Of a stretch of 7,213 nt of DNA, positions 1-6,042 are shown piece after piece (within the stretch, counting starts at the first letter, position 1; the number at the start of each line of letters is the position of its first letter). Source of the DNA: Phycisphaerales bacterium (GTDB lineage: Bacteria > Planctomycetota > Phycisphaerae > Phycisphaerales > UBA1924); assembly GCA_030680655.1 (NCBI GenBank), contig JAUXUZ010000505.1, positions 1-7,213 of the forward strand. The letters run 5' to 3'. The translations under genes and the position numbers were made by a program. Below the pieces are notes generated by a model. That model worked only from the letters and a program-made list of their open reading frames with translations, did no database searches and was not told the origin of the DNA.

Positions 1-584
1 AAGACCGCGCCGTGTGCCTGCCCGATCACGCGGGCCATCTGGGCGCCCACCACCGCCGGCGGGCCGAAGCGCAGGTCGGTCGTCCAGAGCTTGCCGTTCT
101 CGATGCTCGTTGTTGACGTTCCCGGCAGCGCGCTGACGCGCAGGTCAAAGCGGGAACCCTTCGGCGAGCCCGGCGCGATGACTGCCTCGACCACGACCAC
201 GGCAACGTCCTTCCGCGCCAGGATCTGCTGCGGCGTCAGGCCCGCCAGCGGCCCGCCGTCGTTGAGCGTGGCCTTGCCCATCCCCTGGCGGGCGAGCTCG
301 CGCTCCATCGTCCCCTGCACGGCCGCGGGGTACGGTCCGCCGCCGGTCCCGTCGAGCCCCACCACCAGGCCGATGCCCGAGACGAGCACGGGCTCGATGC
401 CGCGGAGGGTTGACTCTGAGCCGATCGTTCCACGCAGCGCAGCGGGCACATCGCGGATGATCAGCGGCCCATCGGACTTCGCCTGGCGCGACGGCCCTTT
501 ATCCGCGCACCCGCCGACGAGCGCCGCCCCGGCGACGAGCACCAACACAACCGCGCTGCGAGCGACCGATGCACTGTTGACCAC
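1..584 (-). CDS. flgI: FlgI-like flagellar P-ring domain lipoprotein, N-terminal part (3' end outside window)
   Basis: The visible 194 residues start at GTG (584-582) and run off the left edge. The N-terminus is a lipoprotein signal: a hydrophobic stretch (about residues 11-24, AVVLVLVAGAALVG) ending in the lipobox VGGC with the acceptor Cys at residue 26. The mature part contains VSGIGLVVGLDGTGGG, which closely matches the FlgI hallmark GYGLVVGLxGTGD, and further on PKGSRFDLRVSALPGT and a GKLWTTDLR stretch, which match the FlgI segment PGSRIDVTVSSLGD...GGTLLMTPL. FlgI forms the periplasmic P-ring around the flagellar rod. The start was chosen because AGGAGG lies 6 nt upstream and a signal peptide follows at once. 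Classical FlgI has an ordinary Sec signal peptide, so the lipobox is unusual. No other flagellar gene is visible, so a FlgI paralogue with another role is possible. The coding region is divergent from dcd. Confidence 0.68.
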   Translation of the reverse strand, partial: MVNSASVARSAVVLVLVAGAALVGGCADKGPSRQAKSDGPLIIRDVPAALRGTIGSESTLRGIEPVLVSGIGLVVGLDGTGGGPYPAAVQGTMERELARQGMGKATLNDGGPLAGLTPQQILARKDVAVVVVEAVIAPGSPKGSRFDLRVSALPGTSTTSIENGKLWTTDLRFGPPAVVGAQMARVIGQAHGAV

Positions 585-590
585 TGAAAG

Positions 591-596
591 CCTCCT
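591..596 (-). promoter_or_regulatory. Ribosome binding site of the FlgI-like gene
   Basis: A perfect AGGAGG on the minus strand lies 6 nt before the GTG at 584. It decides the choice of this non-ATG start. Confidence 0.75.
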
Positions 597-905
597 GCCG
601 GGAGCGCCGCGCTGAAGCCCCACCGCTCAGCACGCACGCTGTCCTGCGCAAACCACCAAGGGACAAGAGTTTACGCGAGCGGCGAAGAGTGAATGCCGGC
701 AATTCCCAACCGGCGGCGACCGACCGAGGACGGGCAGCCGCAATGGCCTTTGCCACCTCTTCAGATGGCAGTTTTCCACAATGGCTCCGCGGCTGACGAC
801 CAGACGGCGGCGGAAGTCTGGGCGCTCTGCAAATCTTTTTTGAACCGCTCCAACGTCTTGAAATCACGGGACTTGCGCCTTCATGAACCGCAACCGACAA
901 AAAAT
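597..905. other. Intergenic region between the divergent FlgI-like and dcd genes, no gene seen
   Basis: The short open frames on both strands lack an SD-preceded start and resemble no family I know. Composition is GC-rich up to about 830, then becomes noticeably more A+T-rich (T run at 835-841, A run at 898-904), which marks the approach to the dcd promoter region. The promoter of the FlgI-like gene should lie here on the minus strand, but I see no convincing -35/-10 pair. Confidence 0.5.
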
Positions 906-921
906 ACACAACATTTTGTGG
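906..921. promoter_or_regulatory. NrdR-like operator box 1
   Basis: The 16-mer ACACAACATTTTGTGG agrees at 13 of 16 positions with the NrdR-box consensus as I recall it (ACACWATATATWGTGT). It is an imperfect dyad with the inner palindrome CACAA-CATT-TTGTG. NrdR is the ATP/dATP-sensing zinc-ribbon/ATP-cone repressor of ribonucleotide reductase genes. The box lies just upstream of a promoter that appears to serve dcd and nrdJ, and a second box follows 32 bp on. The assignment is from motif reading and context only; no nrdR gene is in the window. Confidence 0.6.
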
Positions 922-931
922 GTTGGACCGA

Positions 932-959
932 TTGAACGTACGATCTGTAGTGGTATGCT
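932..959 (+). promoter_or_regulatory. Predicted sigma70-type promoter of dcd (upstream of two)
   Basis: TTGAAC (932-937) and TATGCT (954-959) are separated by 16 bp, in an AT-enriched part of the intergenic region. The spacer coincides exactly with NrdR-like box 2, so repressor binding there would block RNA polymerase. A start would fall near 966, leaving a leader of about 110 nt before dcd. Confidence 0.5.
938..953. promoter_or_regulatory. NrdR-like operator box 2
   Basis: The 16-mer GTACGATCTGTAGTGG agrees at 10 of 16 positions with the NrdR-box consensus; its right half (TGTAGTGG) fits much better than its left. Alone it would be weak. It gains weight from lying 32 bp centre to centre from box 1, about three helical turns, the usual spacing of paired NrdR boxes, and from filling the spacer of the predicted promoter. 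Confidence 0.5.
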
Positions 960-992
960 CTCCCCCTTGCCCCGAAGTCTCTGACTACGGGC

Positions 993-1020
993 TTGCAAAA
1001 AGGCTTTTGTACGGTATGCT
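993..1020 (+). promoter_or_regulatory. Second promoter-like element upstream of dcd
   Basis: TTGCAA (993-998) and TATGCT (1015-1020), again with a 16-bp spacer, repeat the geometry and exact -10 hexamer of the promoter 61 bp upstream; both -10 elements are preceded by GG. This could be a tandem promoter not covered by the NrdR-like boxes, or a chance resemblance. Confidence 0.33.
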
Positions 1021-1066
1021 TGCTGATGGAGCGGTCTCGAACACGCAGTGATCCGCTGCGAAACAC

Positions 1067-1072
1067 AGGTGA
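1067..1072 (+). promoter_or_regulatory. Ribosome binding site of dcd
   Basis: AGGTGA lies 4 nt before the ATG at 1077. An in-frame TTG at 993 would add 28 residues with no resemblance to Dcd and would run through the second promoter, so the ATG is preferred. Confidence 0.55.
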
Positions 1073-1076
1073 TCTG

Positions 1077-1649
1077 ATGGGCATCCTCTGCGACACCCAA
1101 ATTCAAGAGCTCGTCGAAATCCGCCCGTTCGAGAAGGCGCAGAAGCGTCCCGGTCGCATTTCGTACGGGGTTTCTTCGTACGGGTATGACATCCGCGTCG
1201 GGACCAAGTTCAAGATTTTCACACCTACGCCGCGGTCGGGTGGTGTGACGGTGGTGGACCCCAAGGACTTCCACGACGACCTCTTTGTGGAAGTCGACAC
1301 CGCCAAGGAAGGGCGCGACCACGTCATCATCCCGCCCAACAGCTTCGCTCTGTGCGAGACGGTCGAGTACATCGCCGTGCCGCGCGACATTCTCGTCGTC
1401 TGCGTCGGCAAGAGCACCTACGCCCGCTGCGGCCTCGTCCTGAACGTCACGCCGCTCGAGCCGGAGTGGCGCGGCAAGGTGACGCTGGAGATCAGCAACA
1501 CCACGCCGCTGCCGGCGAAGGTCTACGCCAACGAGGGGATCGGGCAGCTGCTGTTCTTCCGCGCCGACATGGTGTGCGCGGTGTCGTACGCGGACAAAGC
1601 CGGTAAATACCAGGACCAGAGTGGGCTGACGTTGCCCAAAGTCGACTAA
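1077..1649 (+). CDS. dcd: dCTP deaminase
   Basis: Dcd deaminates dCTP to dUTP in the cytoplasm, feeding thymidylate synthesis; some family members also hydrolyse the product to dUMP. The 190-residue product is of normal family length (E. coli 193) and begins MGILCDTQIQELVEI. Family signatures are clear: SSYGYDIRVGTKFKIF (33-48), IIPPNSFAL (84-92), KSTYARCGL (112-120) for the usual RSSLARxGL substrate motif, TPLEPEWRG (125-133) and VTLE with the catalytic glutamate E138. Y171, K178 and Q182 in SYADKAGKYQDQSG match the nucleotide-binding residues of the C-terminal lid. The sequence resembles the roughly 185-190-residue SSYGYD subgroup rather than E. coli Dcd. Whether it is mono- or bifunctional cannot be read from the sequence. 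It is first in a same-strand dcd-IVP-nrdJ set and probably under NrdR control. Confidence 0.95.
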   Translation: MGILCDTQIQELVEIRPFEKAQKRPGRISYGVSSYGYDIRVGTKFKIFTPTPRSGGVTVVDPKDFHDDLFVEVDTAKEGRDHVIIPPNSFALCETVEYIAVPRDILVVCVGKSTYARCGLVLNVTPLEPEWRGKVTLEISNTTPLPAKVYANEGIGQLLFFRADMVCAVSYADKAGKYQDQSGLTLPKVD

Positions 1650-1694
1650 CGGGCAATCGGCAATGGGCAAACGGCAATCGGCGAAAGGCCATTG
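1650..1694 (+). repeat. Left inverted repeat, six CGGCAAW-type heptamers
   Basis: Successive 7-mers are GGGCAAT, CGGCAAT, GGGCAAA, CGGCAAT, CGGCGAA and AGGCCAT. The arm matches the reverse complement of 2114-2158 at 38 of 45 positions; mismatches fall at arm positions 8, 12, 16, 29, 33, 41 and 42. Confidence 0.85.
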
Positions 1695-1719
1695 TCGATG
1701 GAGATTCAACGTGTTCTTT

Positions 1720-1723
1720 GGAG
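1720..1723 (+). promoter_or_regulatory. Ribosome binding site of the four-helix-bundle gene
   Basis: GGAG lies 6 nt before TTG at 1730 and favours that start over the in-frame TTG at 1718, whose nearest SD-like sequence (GGAGA, 1700-1704) is too far upstream. Confidence 0.5.
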
Positions 1724-1729
1724 CGAACC

Positions 1730-2098
1730 TTGACCAAAAAGATCGAATCCTACCGCGACCTCAGGGTCTGGCAGGCAGCCTTCGCTCTCAGCGTCGAGGT
1801 TTACCAATTGACGGCGGTGTTTCCAAAGTCAGAGCAGTTTGCACTGACCTCGCAACTTCGACGCAGTTCAATCTCCGTCCCCAGCAACATCGCCGAGGGA
1901 TACGGACGCGGCAGCAGAGCCGACTACTTGCGGTTTCTCAAGATTGCCCGTGGTTCGCTGTACGAGATGGAAACACAGTTGAGGCTTGCGGAAGCCGTTG
2001 GTTTCGCCAAGAGCGGCGCTCTGCGCAAGGTCGAACCGCTTGTCATAGATTGCGCAATGCTGCTTGCCGGGCTAGTCCGGCGTCTTGAACAGGGTTGA
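1730..2098 (+). CDS. Four-helix-bundle protein of the 23S rRNA intervening-sequence (IVP/S23) family
   Basis: The 122-residue product has the complete family pattern: IESYRDLRVWQAAF near the N-terminus, then VYQLTAVFP, LTSQLRRSSISVPSNIAEG, GRGSRADYLRFLKIARGS, LYEMETQLRLAEAVGF and a final amphipathic helix. This fits the small four-helix-bundle family first found inside 23S rRNA intervening sequences and related in fold to the Avd accessory protein of diversity-generating retroelements. The biochemical function of stand-alone members is not established. The start is a TTG; a TTG 12 nt upstream would add four residues (MERT). Codon use is less GC-biased than in dcd or nrdJ, in keeping with a separate origin. 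It is cytoplasmic by absence of signal or membrane segments. It lies inside a 45-bp inverted repeat between dcd and nrdJ and is probably cotranscribed with them. Confidence 0.9.
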   Translation: MTKKIESYRDLRVWQAAFALSVEVYQLTAVFPKSEQFALTSQLRRSSISVPSNIAEGYGRGSRADYLRFLKIARGSLYEMETQLRLAEAVGFAKSGALRKVEPLVIDCAMLLAGLVRRLEQG

Positions 2099-2113
2099 GT
2101 GTTCCGCACTTTC

Positions 2114-2158
2114 CAACTGCCTTTCACCGTTTGCCGTTTGCCGATTCCCGTTTGCCCG
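2114..2158 (-). repeat. Right inverted repeat, six CGGCAAW-type heptamers
   Basis: Read on the minus strand from 2158, the 7-mers after the first base are GGGCAAA, CGGGAAT, CGGCAAA, CGGCAAA, CGGTGAA and AGGCAGT. It is the mirror arm of 1650-1694. In the nrdJ frame it would translate to a periodic run (FTVCRLPIPVCPP), which is why the open frame upstream of nrdJ is not coding. Confidence 0.85.
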
Positions 2159-2169
2159 CCCACACGCTT

Positions 2170-2174
2170 AGGGA
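2170..2174 (+). promoter_or_regulatory. Ribosome binding site of nrdJ
   Basis: AGGGA lies 8 nt before the ATG at 2183 and supports that start; the frame is open back to 2099, but that stretch is repeat sequence. Confidence 0.5.
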
Positions 2175-2182
2175 CCCCGATC

Positions 2183-5100
2183 ATGAAGATCACCCGCAAA
2201 TTCACTACCGCTGGCCAGGACGTCTTTTCCACGGTCAAGTGGGTGAACCGATCGAGCAAGATCACCAACCCCGACGGGTCGGTCGTCTTCAAGATGGACG
2301 ACGCCTCCGTGCCGGAGTCGTGGTCGCAGCTCGCCACCGACATCATGGTGAGCAAGTACTTCCGCAAGGCGGGGGTGCCGCTGAGCGGGCCCGACGGCAA
2401 GATCATCGTCGACGACCACGGCAAGGCGAAGACCGGGCCGGAGAAGTCGGCGCGGCAGGTGATCCACCGCCTCGCCGGTTGCTGGCGGCACTGGGGCGAG
2501 AAGCACAACTACTTTGACAGCAAGGACGATGCGCAGGCCTTCTACGACGAGCTTGCGTACATGCTCGTCCACCAGGTTGCGGCTCCCAACAGCCCGCAGT
2601 GGTTCAACACCGGGCTCAACTTCGCCTACGGCATCACCGGGCCTGCGCAGGGGCACTTTGTGTGCGACGCCAAGACCGGCGCGGTCTCGCTCGCCGACGA
2701 CGCCTACTCAAACCCGCAGCCGCACGCCTGCTTCATCCAGAGCGTTGAGGACGACCTGGTGAACGAGGGTGGCATCATGGACCTGTGGGTCCGCGAGGCG
2801 CGGCTCTTCAAGTATGGCTCGGGCACGGGCACCAATTTCAGCGGCCTGCGCGCTGAGAACGAGAGGCTCTCCGGCGGCGGCAAGAGCAGCGGGCTGATGT
2901 CGTGGCTCAAGATCGGCGACCGCGCCGCCGGCGCGATCAAGAGCGGCGGGACGACGCGCCGCGCCGCCAAGATGGTCTGCCTGGACATGGACCACCCCGA
3001 CATCTCGACGTTTGTGAACTGGAAGGTGCGCGAGGAGATCAAGGTGCAGGCGATGGTTGAGGGGCTCAAGGTGCTCAAGCAGCACGACCCCAAGGCCGCC
3101 GCCCAGTGCGAGGCGATGGACCTGAAGCTCGACTTTGACTTCAACGGCGAGGCGTACGCGACCGTCAGCGGGCAGAACAGCAACAACTCGGTCCGCATCC
3201 CCGACGAGTTTTTCGAGGCGGTGGACAAGGGGAACGCGTGGCAGACGCGCTACCGCATCACCGGCAAGCCGGCCAAGAGCTTCGATGCGCGTGAGCTGTG
3301 GGACCAGATCGCCTTCGCCGCGTGGCGCTGCGCCGACCCGGGGGTGCAGTACGACTCGACGATCAACTCCTGGCACACCTGCCCAAGCGCCGGGCGCATC
3401 AACGCCAGCAACCCGTGCAGCGAGTACATGTTCCTGGACAACACGGCCTGCAACCTGGCGTCGATCAACCTGATCACGCTCTACGACCCGCAGACGCGGC
3501 GCTTTGACGTTGAGCGGTACGAGCACGCCATCGACCTGTGGACGATGGTGCTGGAAATCAGCGTGCTCATGGCCGCGTTCCCCAGCCAGGAGATCGCCCG
3601 GCTGTCGTACCGCTACCGCACGCTGGGGCTTGGTTACGCGAACCTGGGCGCGATGCTGATGCAGGCGGGGCTTGCCTACGACAGCGACGAGGCCCGCGCC
3701 CTCACCGGCACGCTCACGGCCATCCTCACCGGTCGCTCGTACCGCATGAGCGCCATGATGGCCAAGGAGCACGGGCCGTTCGCCGGCTACGAGGCCGACC
3801 AGGACGCGATGCTGCGGGTCATCCGCAACCACCGCCGGGCCGCGATGGGCGTGCAGCGTTCGAGCAACGAGTACGAGCAGCTCAACATCCACACGCGCCC
3901 GGTGCCGATCGACCACGCCCTGTGCAAGAGCGGGCGGCTGCTGGTGAAGAACGCGCCGGAGCTGCTCGAGCACGCGGTGGACTCGTGGGACGAGGCGCTG
4001 GAGCTGGGCATCAAGCACGGCTACCGCAACGCGCAGACCACCGTCATCGCCCCCACCGGCACCATCGGGCTGCTGATGGACTGCGACACCACGGGCATCG
4101 AGCCCGACTTTGCGCTGGTGAAGTTCAAGAAGCTCGCCGGCGGCGGCTACTTCAAGATCGCCAACGCGTCGGTCCGCCCGGCGCTTGAGGCACTGGGCTA
4201 CACCGGCGAGCAGATCCGTGAGATGATGTTCGACCTGCTGGGCACGCTGACGGTGGACGTGACCGTCCCCGGCACCACCAGCAACCTCAAGGCGGCGTTG
4301 CTCAAGGCCGGGCTCAACGACGAGGACGTCAGCAAGATCAACGAGGCTCTCCCCGGCGCCTTTGAGCTCACCTTCGCCTTCAACGCGTTCGCGCTGGGCG
4401 AGGAAGCGCTGGCACGGCTGGGCGTCGACGCCGACGCGGTCGCCGCCGACTCGTCGTGGAACCTGCTGCGCCACATGGGCCTGAGCAAGGCCCAGATCGA
4501 CGGGCTCAACGACATCATCTGCGGGCGGCAGACGCTCGAGGGAGCGCGGCACCTCAAGGCCGAGCACCTGCCGGTCTTCGACTGCGCCAACCCGTGCGGC
4601 AAGTACGGCACGCGCTTTATCGCGCCCGAGGGGCACATCAAGGCGATGGCGGCGGCGCAGCCGTTCATCACCGGTGCCATCAGCAAGACCATCAACCTGC
4701 CCAACAACGCGACGGTGGAGGACATCAAGGCCGCCTACCGCCTCAGCTGGGAGCTGGGCCTGAAGGCCAACGCCCTCTACCGCGACGGGTGCAAGATGAG
4801 CCAGCCGCTCAGCACCACGATGGACGCGGCGACCAACGTCGGCGAGTCGAAGAAGGAGTCGGCCGAGCTCGCCGCGGCCGGTGTCGACGCCGCCGAGCAG
4901 ACCGTGATGCAGCAGGTGGAGGAGGTCGTGCGGATCGTCGAGCGTCCGATGCGCCGCCGCCTGCCCGACACCCGCGCCAGCATCACCCACAAGTTCAACG
5001 TCGCCGGGCACGAGGGGTACCTGACCGTCGGGCTCTTTGAGGACGGCATGCCGGGCGAGCTGTTCATCACGATGGCCAAGGAAGGCAGCACCATCGGCGG

Positions 5101-5647
5101 GCTGATGGATGCGCTGGGCACGAGCACCAGCATCGCGCTGCAGTACGGTGTGCCCGTCGAGGGGCTGGTCAACAAGTTCACCCACCAGCGTTTCGAGCCG
5201 GCGGGCATGACGACCAACAGCGACATCCCCTTCGCCAAGAGCCTGGTCGACTACATCTTCCGCTGGATGGGGATGCAGTTCATCACCGGCTACCGCGAGA
5301 TGAACGCGCCCAAGCGGAGCGTGGCCACCGGTAGCACCGTCGAGGACGCCGCGGTCGCGGCGGTGGCGCGGCTGAGCGAGCCGGCACCGGCGGCGGTCCG
5401 CGCCGAGACGGCGGTGGTGGGCGGGATCGGTCACCGGCACGTGCACGTGGAGACCAAGACCACGCGCATCGATATCGACACCACGGTGTCGACATCGGGC
5501 ATGGCCACCACGGCCCACGCGCAGTTCACCAAGGCGATGGAGGATGCGGGCGACGGCCCCCCGTGCGACGTGTGCGGCACGATCACGGTGCGCAACGGCA
5601 CGTGCCACAAGTGCCTCAACTGTGGCAACTCGCTGGGGTGCTCGTGA
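2183..5647 (+). CDS. nrdJ: Vitamin B12-dependent (class II) ribonucleoside-diphosphate reductase
   Basis: NrdJ reduces ribonucleotides to deoxyribonucleotides with an adenosylcobalamin-generated thiyl radical, independently of oxygen. The complete 1154-residue protein belongs to the long NrdJ type also seen in alphaproteobacteria. In order: an N-terminal domain (about 1-90; starts MKITRKFTTAGQDVF); the catalytic barrel with the first redox cysteine in HACFIQSVEDDL (C183), GSGTGTNFS, the active-site triad NPCSE (N410, radical cysteine C412, E414), the partner redox cysteine in TACNLASINL (C423), the phosphate-binding APTGTIG (from 623), ISKTINLPN (from 833) and YRDGCK (from 866); a TSCPD domain (about 933-1040); a low-complexity linker; and a C-terminal cysteine tail (C1128, C1131, C1141, C1144, C1147, C1153) as expected for a zinc- or thiol-relay end. 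All catalytic residues are present and no frameshift is seen. It is the last gene of the dcd-IVP-nrdJ set. Confidence 0.97.
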   Translation: MKITRKFTTAGQDVFSTVKWVNRSSKITNPDGSVVFKMDDASVPESWSQLATDIMVSKYFRKAGVPLSGPDGKIIVDDHGKAKTGPEKSARQVIHRLAGCWRHWGEKHNYFDSKDDAQAFYDELAYMLVHQVAAPNSPQWFNTGLNFAYGITGPAQGHFVCDAKTGAVSLADDAYSNPQPHACFIQSVEDDLVNEGGIMDLWVREARLFKYGSGTGTNFSGLRAENERLSGGGKSSGLMSWLKIGDRAAGAIKSGGTTRRAAKMVCLDMDHPDISTFVNWKVREEIKVQAMVEGLKVLKQHDPKAAAQCEAMDLKLDFDFNGEAYATVSGQNSNNSVRIPDEFFEAVDKGNAWQTRYRITGKPAKSFDARELWDQIAFAAWRCADPGVQYDSTINSWHTCPSAGRINASNPCSEYMFLDNTACNLASINLITLYDPQTRRFDVERYEHAIDLWTMVLEISVLMAAFPSQEIARLSYRYRTLGLGYANLGAMLMQAGLAYDSDEARALTGTLTAILTGRSYRMSAMMAKEHGPFAGYEADQDAMLRVIRNHRRAAMGVQRSSNEYEQLNIHTRPVPIDHALCKSGRLLVKNAPELLEHAVDSWDEALELGIKHGYRNAQTTVIAPTGTIGLLMDCDTTGIEPDFALVKFKKLAGGGYFKIANASVRPALEALGYTGEQIREMMFDLLGTLTVDVTVPGTTSNLKAALLKAGLNDEDVSKINEALPGAFELTFAFNAFALGEEALARLGVDADAVAADSSWNLLRHMGLSKAQIDGLNDIICGRQTLEGARHLKAEHLPVFDCANPCGKYGTRFIAPEGHIKAMAAAQPFITGAISKTINLPNNATVEDIKAAYRLSWELGLKANALYRDGCKMSQPLSTTMDAATNVGESKKESAELAAAGVDAAEQTVMQQVEEVVRIVERPMRRRLPDTRASITHKFNVAGHEGYLTVGLFEDGMPGELFITMAKEGSTIGGLMDALGTSTSIALQYGVPVEGLVNKFTHQRFEPAGMTTNSDIPFAKSLVDYIFRWMGMQFITGYREMNAPKRSVATGSTVEDAAVAAVARLSEPAPAAVRAETAVVGGIGHRHVHVETKTTRIDIDTTVSTSGMATTAHAQFTKAMEDAGDGPPCDVCGTITVRNGTCHKCLNCGNSLGCS

Positions 5648-5650
5648 AGC

Positions 5651-5685
5651 AGACTTGAGTCGCGAGACTTGAGACGTGAGTGGAA
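5651..5685 (+). repeat. Degenerate heptamer repeat after nrdJ
   Basis: Five 7-mers in phase: AGACTTG, AGTCGCG, AGACTTG, AGACGTG, AGTGGAA. It starts 4 nt after the nrdJ stop. The period equals that of the repeats flanking the four-helix-bundle gene, but the unit differs. I see no partner copy in inverse orientation in the window. Confidence 0.55.
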
Positions 5686-5733
5686 GACAGTTGCTCCGCA
5701 CGGACCGCGCGAGCGTGAACAGACTTCGGTTCG

Positions 5734-5773
5734 GCCCTGGCCCGCATGATGCGAGCCTCGGCCCGGCCAGGGC
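5734..5773 (+). terminator. GC-rich hairpin downstream of nrdJ, possible transcription end
   Basis: A perfect 9-bp stem, GCCCTGGCC (5734-5742) with GGCCAGGGC (5765-5773), encloses a loop that itself contains the palindrome CGCATGATGCG (5743-5753). No T run follows, so it is not a classical intrinsic terminator. It may end the nrdJ mRNA, protect its 3' end, or be the first domain of the structured region that follows. Confidence 0.35.
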
Positions 5774-5812
5774 GTGACGGTGCTGAAGGACTCGCACTGT
5801 TGCGGGCGCGGA

Positions 5813-6042
5813 CGTAGGACGGAGAAACACGAGCGGCCCGTGGAGGAGGATGGACCCCGCCACCAGGCCGCTCGACAGGGCGAGGCCTCCCGACGGAACT
5901 GGGAGCGCCGGACCACGCGGGCCCAGCGGCTGTGTCGCTCGAGTCCGCGGATCACCGGCGGGATTCCGCCGGGCTCCGCGGCGGTGAGCGACCAAGGACG
6001 AGCCGCTCGCGAACGGATATCTGGCCCGCTCTCCGTCCTGCG
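5813..6042 (+). ncRNA. Candidate structured RNA with a four-way junction, family unknown
   Basis: The stems found by eye are all mutually compatible. A 13-bp closing stem (5813-5825 with 6030-6042, one U-G wobble) encloses three arms. Arm one is 9 bp (5830-5838/5866-5874) plus 4 bp (5840-5843/5860-5863). Arm two pairs 5879-5882/5906-5909 and 5887-5891/5901-5905. Arm three stacks directly on the closing stem: 5917-5923/6023-6029, then 5925-5931/6001-6007, 5934-5940/5986-5992, 5945-5950/5976-5981 and 5955-5961/5966-5972, ending in a GATT loop. The wobbles U5815-G6040 and G5941-U5985 form only on the plus strand. It lacks the conserved cores of RNase P RNA, tmRNA, SRP RNA and cobalamin riboswitches as I know them. 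It could be a free RNA, the nrdJ 3' UTR or the leader of the FG-GAP gene. Confidence 0.45.

Larger units (their letters stand above)
1650..2158. mobile_element. Putative inverted-repeat-bounded unit carrying a 23S-IVP-type four-helix-bundle gene
   Basis: The 509-bp unit has 45-bp inverted repeats at its ends (38 of 45 positions identical) and a single gene inside that nearly fills the interior. It begins at the base directly after the dcd TAA and ends 24 bp before the nrdJ ATG, between two genes of one pathway. No target duplication was recognised and there is no transposase, so any movement would need help in trans or an RNA route. Calling it mobile is inference; a fixed local repeat pair is the alternative. 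Confidence 0.5.

Noticed and set aside
91..615. A 174-codon plus-strand frame at the left edge
   Set aside because: It is antisense to the FlgI-like gene, which has the SD, signal peptide and family motifs; this product is Ser/Thr/Pro/Arg-rich noise.
693..935. An 80-codon plus-strand frame in the intergenic region before dcd
   Set aside because: It has no SD and no recognisable motif, and it overlaps the AT-rich promoter region and NrdR-like box 1.
993..1076. N-terminal extension of dcd by 28 codons from a TTG
   Set aside because: The extra residues have no counterpart in Dcd proteins, and the stretch contains promoter-like sequence.
864..1709. A 281-codon minus-strand frame opposite dcd
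   Set aside because: It lies antisense to an unmistakable dCTP deaminase, has no SD, and its product resembles no family.
1650..2158. A CRISPR array or a diversity-generating retroelement around the Avd-like four-helix-bundle gene
   Set aside because: The repeats are contiguous 7-mers without spacers, and there is no reverse transcriptase, template repeat or variable repeat in the window.
2099..2182. N-terminal extension of nrdJ by 28 codons
   Set aside because: The stretch translates the right inverted repeat; known NrdJ proteins begin at the MKITRKFTT segment, and an SD precedes the ATG at 2183.
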